DNA of 64,000 nt from Blautia sp. (GTDB lineage: Bacteria > Bacillota > Clostridia > Lachnospirales > Lachnospiraceae). The stretch lies in contig JAETNR010000002.1 in assembly GCA_021772055.1 (NCBI GenBank), positions 92,147 through 156,146 on the forward strand. Direction: 5' to 3'. Below, in pieces: positions 17,034-26,150 of this stretch. Every line of letters starts with the position of its first letter. The first letter of the stretch is position 1. Under the pieces are notes generated by a model that ran no database searches, was not told where the DNA came from, and saw only the letters and a program-made list of their open reading frames with translations. The translations under genes and the position numbers were made by a program.

Positions 17034-17818
17034 GTATTCAGCTTACTTCCTTTCTTTTTTACACATGCATAACAATAGGTAACAGTCAGTGCAATCCAGA
17101 TAATTCCCACCATGACCACAGCCATGATCCCAGTATCCCAAAACAAATGGCAAAGCATTGCAGCCACAGCCAGCACAGATACCAGCTTATGGATCCACAG
17201 GCGGCTTTTATAGGAAGCCTGGTAGATCATCTCACGCTCAGCCTCGTCGCAGTTCTCCAGCCACTGCTCCTGAAATTTCATACAGGTAACATCCGCATTC
17301 TGTTTCGGATAGATTCTCTGTATGTTTTTCACATAGCGTACCTGCCAGAATCCATTATAAACGCAATTCAGGATAAACAGGAACAGTATCAGCAGAAGGT
17401 GTGTATCCTCATCAGCGCTCAGCGATTCTATGTAATCCATAGAATATCCTGTGGATAAAAAAACCATTGCAAGGACCATTTCCACAATACTGATCGTAGT
17501 TCCTGCAGCACCGAGCCATTCCATTTTATATTCCAGCAGGTCGCCCTCCTCATCCTCCGCTTTCTCCAGGGCTCTTCCCAGAGAACGGAATCGGTACAGA
17601 AGAGGCTCCCCGATCAGCATGCCGGCAATCAGAAAGAAAGCCTGAATCCCAAACAGATGTTCCCTGATGATATCCGATGCAGTCTGAAACATACCGCCCA
17701 GGGACTTTACGTCAAAGTGCGCACAGCAAAAACCAATGATGCCTCCGCAAAGTGCAAATGCCAGTGTTTTAATACTGAACTTAAGGTATGTGTTCATTTT
17801 TTTCTTCGTCACAGTCAT
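17030..17818 (-). CDS. Membrane protein, probably DUF3169 family
   Basis: A 262-residue protein with six likely membrane segments, beginning with FSIKTLAFALCGGIIGFCC at residues 14-32. It carries a cytoplasmic charged stretch (ALEKAEDEEGDLLEYKME) between segments two and three. Family assignment is from general resemblance and from context: DUF3169 proteins lie next to small Xre regulators and ABC exporters. It overlaps both neighbours by 4 bp. Function unknown. Confidence 0.7.
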   Translation of the reverse strand: MTVTKKKMNTYLKFSIKTLAFALCGGIIGFCCAHFDVKSLGGMFQTASDIIREHLFGIQAFFLIAGMLIGEPLLYRFRSLGRALEKAEDEEGDLLEYKMEWLGAAGTTISIVEMVLAMVFLSTGYSMDYIESLSADEDTHLLLILFLFILNCVYNGFWQVRYVKNIQRIYPKQNADVTCMKFQEQWLENCDEAEREMIYQASYKSRLWIHKLVSVLAVAAMLCHLFWDTGIMAVVMVGIIWIALTVTYCYACVKKKGSKLNT

Positions 17819-18033
17819 TCCTGATTCTCCTCATCTTCCTCATAAGAAAAAATGTCTTCCACAGCAACTCCAAAGATTTTCGCAAGCTTCAGTGCCAGAG
17901 TTACGGAAGGCGAGTAATCTCCCCTTTCGATCAGGCTGATCGTCTGTCTGGAAACGCCGCTTCTTTTTCCCAGTTCTGACTGGTTGATTCCGAGTCTCGC
18001 ACGATGTTCCTTTAAACGATTGATTAACGGCAA
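17815..18033 (-). CDS. Small Xre-family repressor
   Basis: 72 residues, nearly all a Cro/CI-type helix-turn-helix: INQSELGKRSGVSRQTISLIERG followed by a dimer-type tail and an acidic C-terminus. The start is TTG at 18033 behind AGGGGGG. It is first in a four-gene operon (Xre, DUF3169, ATPase, permease) whose promoter region holds three identical-geometry palindromes (18110-18182), so it is very likely an autorepressor of this exporter operon. Confidence 0.9.
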   Translation of the reverse strand: MPLINRLKEHRARLGINQSELGKRSGVSRQTISLIERGDYSPSVTLALKLAKIFGVAVEDIFSYEEDEENQE

Positions 18034-18109
18034 CTATTTTACCCCCCTAATTTTTTGACAATTTTCTCATGAACATTTCTGCAATCCTTTCTTTTTTGTC
18101 TTTCTGTTA

Positions 18110-18182
18110 TGACATAACTTCTTGTCATTTTGACAACTTTATTTGTCATGCTAACTATAACATTGACAAGAAAAGTTGTCAA
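18110..18182 (-). promoter_or_regulatory. Xre operon promoter with three phased operators
   Basis: Promoter: TTGACA 18177-18182, 17-bp spacer, TATAGT 18154-18159. Palindromes TGACAA-N6-TTGTCA lie at 18163-18182 (covering -35 and spacer), 18131-18148 (start-site region) and 18110-18127 (one mismatch). Centres are 33 and 21 bp apart, about three and two helical turns, so bound dimers would lie on nearly the same DNA face. Confidence 0.85.
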
Positions 18183-18198
18183 TAGAAAAATAAAAAGA

Positions 18199-18243
18199 CA
18201 TAACAAAAACCGCATCAGCCCATGAGCAGCGATTTTTGTTATG
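18199..18243 (-). terminator. Terminator of the feo operon
   Basis: 15-bp arms with one mismatch (CATAACAAAAACCGC/GCGATTTTTGTTATG) and a 15-nt loop, placed between the Cys-rich gene and the divergently regulated Xre promoter. Confidence 0.7.
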
Positions 18244-18250
18244 CCTTTTC

Positions 18251-18424
18251 TCAGCCTTTTCTTTTTTTCTCCTCCGCAGGCCCTGCCATCTGATGGCATC
18301 CTGCGCAGCATTTACAGTTTCCTCCGCACTGGAGGGATTTCCCGTTCTTTTTGTCACGGATCATGCTTCTCACGATCAAGGCTATCACCATTGCCAGAAG
18401 CAATAGTACAATCAATGTTCCCAT
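18251..18424 (-). CDS. FeoB-associated Cys-rich membrane protein
   Basis: A 57-residue protein starting at the ATG at 18424 (MGTLIVLLLLAMVIALIVRS), behind AAAGGAG. One membrane segment (residues 2-19) is followed by a basic stretch and the cluster CGGNCKCCAGCH (five Cys), then a Lys-rich tail. This is the usual plan of the small FeoB-associated proteins encoded just after feoB; the Cys/His cluster is thought to bind iron or assist FeoB. It is 94 bp after feoB and seems to have its own promoter. Confidence 0.9.
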   Translation of the reverse strand: MGTLIVLLLLAMVIALIVRSMIRDKKNGKSLQCGGNCKCCAGCHQMAGPAEEKKRKG

Positions 18425-18460
18425 ACACAACTCCTTTTTTCCTGATTCTGCTTTCCAAGG

Positions 18461-18501
18461 AACCCTGCCCTATTATAGGCAGGGTTTCTGTGCACCGTCA
18501 A
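18461..18501 (-). promoter_or_regulatory. Promoter inside a palindrome before the Cys-rich gene
   Basis: TTGACG (18496-18501), 18-bp spacer, TATAAT (18472-18477). The -10 box is the loop of a perfect 9-bp inverted repeat AACCCTGCC/GGCAGGGTT (18461-18469 and 18478-18486). No U-run follows, which argues against a feoB terminator. Confidence 0.6.
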
Positions 18502-18518
18502 GGCTTTGTTCGCTCTGA

Positions 18519-20675
18519 TTACTTTGCGCCTGCTGCGCTTCTGACATTTACATTCAATGTCCTGCTTTCTTTATAAGGCCGGAACAGCAGGTAAAGGAAA
18601 CCTATAATCAGAAGCACCGCCGCAGCTGTAAATACTCCGAAGCCGCCCCCTGTCACCATCTTTCCGATCTGATATACGCACAGAGATACCACATATGCCA
18701 ACAGACACTGATAGCCGATTGCAAACCAGAACCATTTGGCATTGTTCATTTCCCGCCGGATTGCTCCCATAGCTGCAAAGCAGGGAGCGCAGAGCAGGTT
18801 AAAGATCAGGAAGGAATAGGCTGCAATGGCTGTCATGCTCCCTGCAAGCTGTCCCCAGATTTCAGCACCGTCTTCCGCAACCTCAGCAAATCCAAAAAGA
18901 ATCCCAATCGTACCAACTACATTCTCTTTTGCAATCAGGCCGGTGACTGCTGCTACCGCCATCTTCCAGTCTCCCCATCCAAGAGGCGCAAACAGCGGCG
19001 CGATCACACTGCCGATGGCTGCAAGAATGCTGCTGTCAAGTTGTTCTGCGTCCAACATCCCGAAAGCCCCCTCTGTCCATCCGAAGCTCATAAGGAACCA
19101 GAGAAGGATGGTGGAAAGAAGGATGATCGTGCCTGCTTTTTTAATAAAGGACCAGCCCCGCTCCCACATGCTGCGCAGAACACTTCCAGCCGTAGGCATA
19201 TGGTAGGCCGGAAGCTCCATGACAAAAGGAGCCGGATCTCCTGCGAACATTTTTGTCTTTTTCAAAATGATTCCGGAACAAATAATAGCTGCAATTCCCA
19301 CAAAATACGCACTTGGTGCAACCCAGGAGGCACCATGGAACAGAGAGCCTGCGATCAGTGCAATAATCGGAAGCTTTGCACCGCAGGGAATAAAGGTGGT
19401 AGTCATAATTGTCATTTTCCGGTCACGGTCATTTTCAATGGTTCTGGAAGCCATAATTCCCGGAACACCGCATCCTGTGCCAATGAGCATGGGAATAAAG
19501 GATTTTCCGGAAAGACCGAATTTACGGAAAATACGATCCATGATAAAGGCAACTCTCGCCATATAGCCGCATCCCTCCAGAAATGCCAGAAAAAGAAACA
19601 GTACCAGCATTTGAGGAACAAAGCCAAGCACTGCCCCCACACCTGCCACAATCCCGTCCAGGATCAGGCTCATAAGCCAGTCTGCACAATGAATGCTCGA
19701 AAGAAAGCCTTCTATTGCAGGGGGAATGATCTCGCCAAAAAGTACATCATTGGTCCAGTCTGTCACGATAGTCCCTACTGTTGAGACAGATACATAGTAA
19801 ACCAGCCACATAACAACGGCAAAAATAGGAAGTGCGAGGAACCGGTTCGTTACGATCCTGTCTATTTTGTCAGAGATGGTCATTTTTTCCCCTGTATGCT
19901 TTTTCCTGCAGCACTCTCCAATGATGGAAGAAATGTATACATAACGCTCATTTGTGATGATGCTCTCCGTATCGTCATCCATGATCTTCTCAATGTCCCT
20001 GATTTCCCGGGAAACGTCCGGAACATCCTTAAGCTGCTCAGCAATCTTGTCATCCTTCTCCAGAAGCTTAATAGCAAAAAACCGTTTCTGTTCTTTCGGC
20101 ACAGCGTTTCCAAGCTTATTCTCAACAGAATCCAGAATCTTCTCCACTTTCTCAGAAAAGGTATGTACCCGTTCAGAAGCTTTATGGGCATTTGCCAGCC
20201 TTACGGCTGTCTCTGCGGCTTTCTGCACACCCTCTCCCTTCAGTGCGGAAATCTCCACAACCTCGCAGCCCAGCTTCTGTGCAAGCTTACTGATGCGGAT
20301 CTCATCGCCGTTCTTTCTTACAATATCCATCATATTCACTGCTATAACTACCGGAATCCCAAGTTCCAGAAGCTGTGTTGACAGATAAAGGTTTCTCTCA
20401 ATATTCGTTCCGTCCACAATATTCAAAATAGCATCCGGTTTCTGATTGATGAGGTAGTTTCTTGCTACCACTTCCTCCAGCGTATAGGGGGACAGGGAGT
20501 AAATTCCCGGAAGGTCTGCGATGACCACGTCTTTTCTTCCTTTCAGCTTTCCCTCCTTCTTTTCTACCGTAACACCCGGCCAGTTTCCCACAAACTGGTT
20601 CGAACCGGTCAGTGCATTAAACAGGGTCGTCTTACCGCTGTTAGGGTTTCCGGCCAATGCAATTGTAATTGCCAT
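18519..20675 (-). CDS. feoB: Ferrous iron transporter FeoB
   Basis: A 718-residue iron(II) importer. The N-terminal G domain has G1 GNPNSGKTT, G3 DLPGIYS and G4 NMMD; a helical regulatory segment (about 170-270) and two Gate blocks with conserved GCGVPGIMASR and CGAKLPI follow in the polytopic part. Length and domains are complete. The gap to feoA carries a repeated TTGACAAA-N10-TTGACAAA on the coding strand, so an extra internal promoter is possible. It follows two feoA genes in one operon. Confidence 0.97.
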   Translation of the reverse strand: MAITIALAGNPNSGKTTLFNALTGSNQFVGNWPGVTVEKKEGKLKGRKDVVIADLPGIYSLSPYTLEEVVARNYLINQKPDAILNIVDGTNIERNLYLSTQLLELGIPVVIAVNMMDIVRKNGDEIRISKLAQKLGCEVVEISALKGEGVQKAAETAVRLANAHKASERVHTFSEKVEKILDSVENKLGNAVPKEQKRFFAIKLLEKDDKIAEQLKDVPDVSREIRDIEKIMDDDTESIITNERYVYISSIIGECCRKKHTGEKMTISDKIDRIVTNRFLALPIFAVVMWLVYYVSVSTVGTIVTDWTNDVLFGEIIPPAIEGFLSSIHCADWLMSLILDGIVAGVGAVLGFVPQMLVLFLFLAFLEGCGYMARVAFIMDRIFRKFGLSGKSFIPMLIGTGCGVPGIMASRTIENDRDRKMTIMTTTFIPCGAKLPIIALIAGSLFHGASWVAPSAYFVGIAAIICSGIILKKTKMFAGDPAPFVMELPAYHMPTAGSVLRSMWERGWSFIKKAGTIILLSTILLWFLMSFGWTEGAFGMLDAEQLDSSILAAIGSVIAPLFAPLGWGDWKMAVAAVTGLIAKENVVGTIGILFGFAEVAEDGAEIWGQLAGSMTAIAAYSFLIFNLLCAPCFAAMGAIRREMNNAKWFWFAIGYQCLLAYVVSLCVYQIGKMVTGGGFGVFTAAAVLLIIGFLYLLFRPYKESRTLNVNVRSAAGAK

Positions 20676-20743
20676 TTTTCTTTCCTCCTCGTATAGCAGA
20701 TGATATTAAAAATTTGTCAAGACTAACTATTTGTCAAAAAAAA

Positions 20744-20965
20744 TTATTCCACTGTGATCATTTCCGCATCTGTTTTCCTCAGAGATAATTCATAGCCTCT
20801 TACTGTAATCTCCACAGGATCCCCAAGAGGCGCTACTTTTCTCACATAGATGCTGACCCCCTTGGTAATCCCCATGTCCATGATCCTTCTCTTCACAGGC
20901 CCCTCTCCCTGAAGCTTCGTCACCGTCACAGTCTGTCCGCATGGAATTTCCTTTAATGTCTTCAT
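20744..20965 (-). CDS. feoA: FeoA domain protein (second copy)
   Basis: The ATG at 20965 (MKTLKEIPCGQTVTVTKL, 73 residues) follows GGGAGGGG; an open frame to 20983 adds six unlikely residues. SH3-like FeoA fold: GEGPVKRRIMDMGITKG near the middle and PVEITVRGYELSLRKTDAE at the end, the standard FeoA signature. A small cytoplasmic partner of FeoB. Two feoA genes in tandem before feoB are common in Clostridia. Confidence 0.92.
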   Translation of the reverse strand: MKTLKEIPCGQTVTVTKLQGEGPVKRRIMDMGITKGVSIYVRKVAPLGDPVEITVRGYELSLRKTDAEMITVE

Positions 20966-20979
20966 GTCTGTCCCCTCCC

Positions 20980-21195
20980 TCAATTTACCAGAACCTTATT
21001 TGCCATATCTCTGCCAATGGCAACCCGGGAATCCTTTACATTAACGATCAGATTCCCCCCTGCTGAGGAGATTACGGTTACAATCGCTCCGCTGACAAAG
21101 CCAAGATTCTCCAAAAAACGTCTTACTTCCTCTTTTCCGCCCACTCTGCTGATAATGTTTGGTTTTCCCTGATCTACCATGGATAACGGCATCAT
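20980..21195 (-). CDS. feoA: FeoA domain protein (first copy)
   Basis: 71 residues; first gene of the feo operon. It has the FeoA core (VRRFLENLGFVSGAIVTVIS, then LIVNVKDSRVAIGRDMANKVLV). It differs clearly from the second copy, so the two probably have separate roles or form a heteromer with FeoB. A double ATG at 21195 gives the start; the downstream copy begins 14 bp after its stop. Confidence 0.92.
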   Translation of the reverse strand: MMPLSMVDQGKPNIISRVGGKEEVRRFLENLGFVSGAIVTVISSAGGNLIVNVKDSRVAIGRDMANKVLVN

Positions 21196-21221
21196 GATTT
21201 CCTTCTTTCTTTTTTAATGTT

Positions 21222-21276
21222 AGTTATCAATAACTTTTCCATTTGTTAGTATATGCTAACTCAAAACAAATGTCAA
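21222..21276 (-). promoter_or_regulatory. feo promoter with palindromic operator
   Basis: TTGACA (21271-21276), 17-bp spacer, TATACT (21248-21253). A palindrome GTTAG-CATATA-CTAAC covers the -10 (21245-21260) and a second, AGTTAT-CA-ATAACT, lies at 21222-21235. The GTTAG/CTAAC halves recall DtxR/IdeR-type boxes, so a metalloregulator probably represses here in high iron. Confidence 0.75.
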
Positions 21277-21314
21277 GAAGTAATTTTTTATTTTTCCCAA
21301 AATAAACCGGGCGT

Positions 21315-21353
21315 AAAAAACAGCAGCCGCACCTTTCTCAAGGCCGGCTGCTG
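21315..21353 (-). terminator. Terminator of the arg operon
   Basis: Perfect 9-bp arms CAGCAGCCG/CGGCTGCTG with an inner CCTT/AAGG pairing, followed on the minus strand by six T. It lies beyond the MITE that abuts argD, so argD transcripts carry the MITE before ending here. Confidence 0.85.
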
Positions 21354-21374
21354 TGCGCATCGCTCTTTTTATTG

Positions 21375-21534
21375 ATTCTTTCGTAACTATTCAGTAGATA
21401 ATATCCCGCGAAGTGTTTTCATGCATCTATGCATGAAAATCCCGAGACATACAAGCCAAAATTCCTTCACCGAAGGTGATTTCTAATGAATTTTGGCTCG
21501 TAACTGTGAAGGTACTGAACAGTTACATTCTTTC
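21375..21534. mobile_element. IS66-like MITE, 144 bp, with 8-bp target duplication
   Basis: The element spans 21383-21526. Its ends are 14-bp inverted repeats GTAACTATTCAGTA and TACTGAACAGTTAC (13 of 14 matching). The same 8 bp, ATTCTTTC, flank it at 21375-21382 and 21527-21534. Inside are a perfect 11-bp hairpin (21416-21439), an 11-bp hairpin (21454-21498) enclosing a shorter one, and a subterminal CTTCACAGTTAC-type repeat. No coding capacity. GTAA ends and 8-bp duplications are hallmarks of the IS66 family. Confidence 0.88.
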
Positions 21535-22728
21535 TTATTCCAAACAATCTTCCAGAATATCCACCATTTCATCAATATGTTCCTTATGAATGATCAGCGG
21601 CGGAACAAGACGCAGAACATTGTGTCCTGCTGAGATCACCACAAGCCCTTCCTCCAGAGCCTTGGACACAATATCCCCTACGGGACGTCCCGTGATTACA
21701 AGTCCCTGCATAAAACCACGTCCTCTTCTCTCGGATACGCAGTCATATTTTTCCACCAGTTCATCCAGCTTCTTCTTGAAATAAGGTGTCAGTTCTTTTA
21801 CATGATCCAGGATTTTATCCTTTTCAAAAATATCAAATACCTTGCTTACCGCAGCACATGCCAAAGGATTTCCTCCGTAGGTGGTACCGTGGTCTCCGGG
21901 CAGCAGAGATGCCGCTGCAGCCTTTTCCCCAAGGACAAATGCCCCTACCGGAACTCCGCAGCCAAGCGCTTTTGCACATGTCATAATATCCGGAGCAATA
22001 CCATAGGACTGCCATGCAAAATAGGAACCTGTGCGTCCCATACCGCACTGAATCTCATCAAAGATCAGGAGAATATCCTTCTTGTCGCAAAGATCCCGAA
22101 GGCCTTTTAAGAACGCCGGATCTGCCGGGCAAATGCCGCCTTCCCCCTGTACAACCTCTGTAATAATGACACAGGTTTTATCTGTAACAAGTGCCTTTAC
22201 ACTGTCCAGATCATTAAAGTCCGCAAACTTTACTCCGCCTATCAAAGGCTCAAACGGCTCACGGTAATGGGCTGTTCCGGTCACAGAAAGAGCTCCCATG
22301 CTCCTTCCATGGAAGGAATTATTCATGGCAATGATCTCATAGCGGTCTGCCTTTCCACTCTTTGTATACGCATATTTTCTTGCTGCCTTCAGGGCGCCCT
22401 CAATGGCCTCTGTTCCGCTGTTGGTAAAGAAAGCCTTGCTCATTCCGCTTGCCTTTATCAGCTTCCTGCCGGCCTCGACCATAGGCTCATTATAATACAG
22501 ATTGGAAATATGAGTCAGTTTATCGATCTGTTTTTTCAATGCCTGATCATATCCCGGATAGTGGTATCCAAGGGAATTCACTGCAATTCCTGCTGCGAAA
22601 TCCAAATACTTGAGCCCCTCCGTATCATAGAGGTAACATCCCTCTCCCCTCTCAAAAACAACAGGGAAACGATTATACGTATGAAGAATGTTTGCTTCTG
22701 CTTCCTGCATCTGTTCATTCATGTTCAT
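21535..22728 (-). CDS. argD: N-acetylornithine aminotransferase
   Basis: A 397-residue PLP enzyme that converts N-acetylglutamate semialdehyde to N-acetylornithine. I chose the ATG at 22728 ([20 protein letters not shown]); the frame is open further but lies inside argB. Class III aminotransferase motifs: [44 protein letters not shown] and the PLP-lysine region [16 protein letters not shown]. It overlaps argB by 14 bp and is last in argCJBD. The 8-bp MITE target copy begins immediately after its stop codon. Confidence 0.95.
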   Translation of the reverse strand: MNMNEQMQEAEANILHTYNRFPVVFERGEGCYLYDTEGLKYLDFAAGIAVNSLGYHYPGYDQALKKQIDKLTHISNLYYNEPMVEAGRKLIKASGMSKAFFTNSGTEAIEGALKAARKYAYTKSGKADRYEIIAMNNSFHGRSMGALSVTGTAHYREPFEPLIGGVKFADFNDLDSVKALVTDKTCVIITEVVQGEGGICPADPAFLKGLRDLCDKKDILLIFDEIQCGMGRTGSYFAWQSYGIAPDIMTCAKALGCGVPVGAFVLGEKAAAASLLPGDHGTTYGGNPLACAAVSKVFDIFEKDKILDHVKELTPYFKKKLDELVEKYDCVSERRGRGFMQGLVITGRPVGDIVSKALEEGLVVISAGHNVLRLVPPLIIHKEHIDEMVDILEDCLE

Positions 22729-23611
22729 AGTAGTATTTTTCACCATCCTCTCGTAAAATTGCGGTACCAATACCTTTGTTTGTAAATATTTCCAGCAGCA
22801 GGCTATGGGGAATTCTTCCGTCCAGGATATGCACTCTGTTGACTCCATGTTCAATGGCATCAATACAGTTGCGCAGCTTCGGAATCATTCCGCCGCCTAC
22901 AAATCCTTCGGAAATCAGCTTCTCCGCATCCCCTACCTGAAGCTCTGAAATCAACGTGGAAGGGTCATTCTGATCCTTATATACACCTTCAATATCCGAT
23001 AAAAATGCCAGTTTTTCTGCATTTACAGCTTCCGCAATGGCACATGCCGCATCATCTGCATTAATATTATAGCTTTGAAAATGATCGTCATATCCTACCG
23101 GGAACACAATGGGCAAAAAATCCTTTTCCAGAAGGTCATAAAGGAGTTTCGGATCCACCTTTTCCACTTCACCCACATATCCGATATCTTCTCCATTGGA
23201 AAGCTTTTTATGACATTTTAAAAGACCTCCGTCCTTGCCGCTGATTCCAACAGCCTTTACCCCGAGAGTCTGCACCAGGGTGACAAGCTCCTTGTTTACT
23301 TTAGCCAGGACCATCTCTGCAATCTCCATGGTATCTTTGTCCGTTACACGCAAGCCATTGATAAATCTGGCTTCCATACCCACTTTTCCAACCCAGCGGC
23401 TGATTTCCTTTCCGCCGCCATGGACAATGATCGGCTTAAAGCCCACCAGTTTCAAAAGAACCACGTCTTTAATGACATTTGCTTTCAATTCTTCGTCCAG
23501 CATAGCGCTTCCGCCGTATTTGACTACCACGATCTTGCGGTTAAAACGCTGGATATACGGGAGCGCTTCGATCAGCACTTCCGCTTTTTCTAAGTATTTC
23601 TGATTCACCAT
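22715..23611 (-). CDS. argB: Acetylglutamate kinase
   Basis: A 298-residue amino-acid kinase, second step of arginine synthesis. The ATG at 23611 follows AAAGGAG by 8 bp; ten more upstream residues are possible but unlikely. Motifs: [50 protein letters not shown]-like [17 protein letters not shown]. Presence of the N-terminal helix before KYGGSAM is typical of arginine-inhibited hexameric enzymes. It lies between argJ and argD. Confidence 0.96.
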   Translation of the reverse strand: MVNQKYLEKAEVLIEALPYIQRFNRKIVVVKYGGSAMLDEELKANVIKDVVLLKLVGFKPIIVHGGGKEISRWVGKVGMEARFINGLRVTDKDTMEIAEMVLAKVNKELVTLVQTLGVKAVGISGKDGGLLKCHKKLSNGEDIGYVGEVEKVDPKLLYDLLEKDFLPIVFPVGYDDHFQSYNINADDAACAIAEAVNAEKLAFLSDIEGVYKDQNDPSTLISELQVGDAEKLISEGFVGGGMIPKLRNCIDAIEHGVNRVHILDGRIPHSLLLEIFTNKGIGTAILREDGEKYYYEHE

Positions 23612-23652
23612 TTGTAAGACTCCTTTGGATTCTGCCTGCATAAGCGGGCAGT

Positions 23653-24876
23653 TTATGAACGATAATCTGCGTTGATTTTTACATAATCATAGGTCAGGTC
23701 ACAGCCCCATGCAGTTGCCTCAAAGCTGCCCATTTTTATGTCTGCAATGGCAGTTACCGCTTCCTCTGAAAGGATTTTTGTCGCTTCCTCTTCACTGTAT
23801 CCGGTGGAAACACCGTTCTCTATGATCTTGATTTTTCCGGCCCTGCTTTCAAAATAAAGATCCACTTTTTCCGGGTCAAACTGTGCACCTGAGTAACCCA
23901 TGGCACAGAGGATTCTTCCCCAGTTTGCATCATGGCCATAAATAGCAGCCTTGGTAAGAGAAGAGGTTACCACGGATTTGCTTAAAGTTACTGCCTGCTC
24001 CTTGCTCTCTGCCCCTATGATTTTCACCTCAAAAAGTGCAGTCGCACCTTCCCCGTCACCTGCAATTTTCTTCGCCAGAGTGGTGTTTACATAGTTTAAA
24101 GCATCCTTAAATATCTGATAATCTTCCTCTTTTTCCGTGATCTCCGGATTACCTGCAAGACCGTTTGCCAGAAGAAGCACTGTATCGTTAGTGGAGGTAT
24201 CCCCATCTACGGAAACCATATTATAAGTGTCTTTTACGTCCTCACTTAAAGCTTCCTGGAGCATTTGTTTGGATATTTTTGCGTCTGTAGTGACAAACCC
24301 GAGCATGGTACACATGTTGGGATGAATCATTCCGGAACCTTTGCACATCCCGCCGATGGTGACGGTTTTTCCGCCGATTTCTACCCGGACAGCCACTTCC
24401 TTCTTCACGGTATCTGTGGTCATAATCGCCTTTGCGGCTTCCGTACCTGCGTCTATCCCGTCAGCCAGCTTTTTGGCCATAGCCTTTACGCCATTGGCAA
24501 TCCGGTCAATGGGAAGCTGCATTCCAATTACCCCTGTGGAGGCTACAAGAACGCTCTCCGGTACAATATGCAGAGCCTCTGCAGCCGCATCAGCGGTCTT
24601 TTTACAGTAGGCATATCCCTCTTCTCCTGTACATGCATTGGCAATGCCGCTGTTGCAGACCACTGCCTGTGCTGTCGGATGATGATAGACGATTTCCTGA
24701 TCCCATTTTACAGGAGCTGCCTTCACTACATTGGTGGTAAAGGTTCCCGCTGCCAGGCAGGGAACTTCACTGTAGATCATAGCCATATCCGTCCGGTTTT
24801 TATATTTAATTTCTGCTGCTGCAGCTGCTGCCCGGAATCCCTTCGCAGCAGTTACACCGCCCGTAATTACTTCCAT
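23653..24876 (-). CDS. argJ: Bifunctional ornithine acetyltransferase / N-acetylglutamate synthase
   Basis: A 407-residue ArgJ. It recycles the acetyl group from acetylornithine to glutamate and may also use acetyl-CoA. The self-cleavage site lies in [16 protein letters not shown], where the Thr becomes the N-terminal nucleophile of the beta chain; the residue before it is Cys rather than the usual Ala. Other family blocks: [22 protein letters not shown] and [17 protein letters not shown]. Start at ATG 24876 behind AGGAGG. No argA-like gene is in the window, consistent with a cyclic pathway. Confidence 0.96.
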   Translation of the reverse strand: MEVITGGVTAAKGFRAAAAAAEIKYKNRTDMAMIYSEVPCLAAGTFTTNVVKAAPVKWDQEIVYHHPTAQAVVCNSGIANACTGEEGYAYCKKTADAAAEALHIVPESVLVASTGVIGMQLPIDRIANGVKAMAKKLADGIDAGTEAAKAIMTTDTVKKEVAVRVEIGGKTVTIGGMCKGSGMIHPNMCTMLGFVTTDAKISKQMLQEALSEDVKDTYNMVSVDGDTSTNDTVLLLANGLAGNPEITEKEEDYQIFKDALNYVNTTLAKKIAGDGEGATALFEVKIIGAESKEQAVTLSKSVVTSSLTKAAIYGHDANWGRILCAMGYSGAQFDPEKVDLYFESRAGKIKIIENGVSTGYSEEEATKILSEEAVTAIADIKMGSFEATAWGCDLTYDYVKINADYRS

Positions 24877-24924
24877 AATCTTCCTCCTAACAAAGCCTTT
24901 GTTCCTGCTTACTCCAGGCTATTC

Positions 24925-25965
24925 CTACGGCATCATGGGAATCTGCCGGAGCCCTTCTGCCTCATCAAAACCAAACATCAGGTTCATATTCTGCACAGCC
25001 TGTCCTGCTGCACCTTTTACCAGATTATCAATGGCTCCCATCATGATTATCCGTTTGGTTCTCGGATCAATTTTAAAGTTCACATCCACATAATTGCTGC
25101 CTTCCACAAACCTAGTCTGGGGGCATACATCCTTATCCAGAACCCGAACAAAATTTTCCTTTTCATAGTATTTATCATAAGCCGCCTTCACCTCATCATA
25201 GGTGACATCCCGTGCAAGAGATGCGTATGCTGTCACCAGGATTCCTCTGTTCATGGGCACCAGATGAGGTGTAAAATTAATCAGGACTTCCTGTCCGCAG
25301 GCATAACCAAGCTGATCTTCGATCTCCGGCGTGTGTCTGTGGGAAGCTACCCCGTAGGCTTTTATATTCTCATTCACTTCACAGTAAAGATTATCCACCT
25401 TGGCTCCTCTTCCTGCTCCGGAAGTACCGGATTTTGCATCAATAATGATGGTCGAAGGGTCAATAATTCCCTCTTTTAACAGAGGATAAATGGATAATGT
25501 AGAGCATGTAGGATAACATCCGGGGTTAGCAATCAGCCTTGCCTTCTTTATATCCTCTCTGTTAATCTCACAAAGTCCGTAAACCGCTTCCTCCACATAC
25601 CGGGGCGCTTTATGGCTGATTCCGTACCAGGCTTCATATTTGGACACATCTTTAATACGGAAGTCTGCACTTAAGTCAATGACCTTCGCTTTTGAAAGAA
25701 TCTCTTCATTAATAAGTGATGCACACAGCCCCTGGGGCGTTGCAGTAAAGATCACATCCACCTCGTCTGCCAGCGCTGCCATATTGTCGTCCATGCATTT
25801 GGCATCGATGAGCTGAAAGAAGTTGCGGTATACATCTGCATAGCTTTTATCAATGTAGCTTCTGGAACCGTACCATGCGATCTCCACATCCTTATGTCCC
25901 AGCAGCAGTCTTACGATCTCATTCCCGGCATAACCGGTAGCACCGATAATTCCTGCTTTAATCAT
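24925..25965 (-). CDS. argC: N-acetyl-gamma-glutamyl-phosphate reductase
   Basis: 346 residues, first gene of argCJBD. It reduces acetylglutamyl phosphate with NADPH. It has the nucleotide-binding GATGYAGNEIVRLL, the catalytic Cys in ANPGCYPTCSTLS, KSGTSGAGRG, and a His-containing SHRHTPEIEDQ region. Start ATG follows AGGAGG. Its promoter and putative ArgR box lie 36-63 bp upstream. Confidence 0.96.
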   Translation of the reverse strand: MIKAGIIGATGYAGNEIVRLLLGHKDVEIAWYGSRSYIDKSYADVYRNFFQLIDAKCMDDNMAALADEVDVIFTATPQGLCASLINEEILSKAKVIDLSADFRIKDVSKYEAWYGISHKAPRYVEEAVYGLCEINREDIKKARLIANPGCYPTCSTLSIYPLLKEGIIDPSTIIIDAKSGTSGAGRGAKVDNLYCEVNENIKAYGVASHRHTPEIEDQLGYACGQEVLINFTPHLVPMNRGILVTAYASLARDVTYDEVKAAYDKYYEKENFVRVLDKDVCPQTRFVEGSNYVDVNFKIDPRTKRIIMMGAIDNLVKGAAGQAVQNMNLMFGFDEAEGLRQIPMMP

Positions 25966-26000
25966 TTTCCTTCCTCCTATCTGTCCTCTAAGCTTTTAAG

Positions 26001-26119
26001 ATTATACATCCTTTCTGCATATTATGCAACAGATAATTTTTATGCTTTTCCGGACAGGATCTTTCTTTGTTCTCATTTTATCATTTATTATTTCTTATAA
26101 TATGCTGCATTTTTATGCA
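26001..26119. promoter_or_regulatory. argC promoter and ArgR-like boxes
   Basis: argC promoter (minus): TTGCAT 26024-26029, 17-bp spacer, TATAAT 26001-26006. Palindrome TGCAT-ATT-ATGCA (26016-26028) overlaps its -35. A second, TGCAT-TTTT-ATGCA (26106-26119), lies midway to argG. The five-four-five layout of the second is that of ARG boxes bound by ArgR/AhrC; the regulator gene is not in the window. Confidence 0.7.
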
Positions 26120-26150
26120 AAAATTTTTAAGATTTTTTTCATATTCGCTA

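Noticed and set aside
24265..25479. A 404-codon plus-strand frame opposite argJ and argC
   Set aside because: It crosses two real genes on the other strand and has no domain or start signal.
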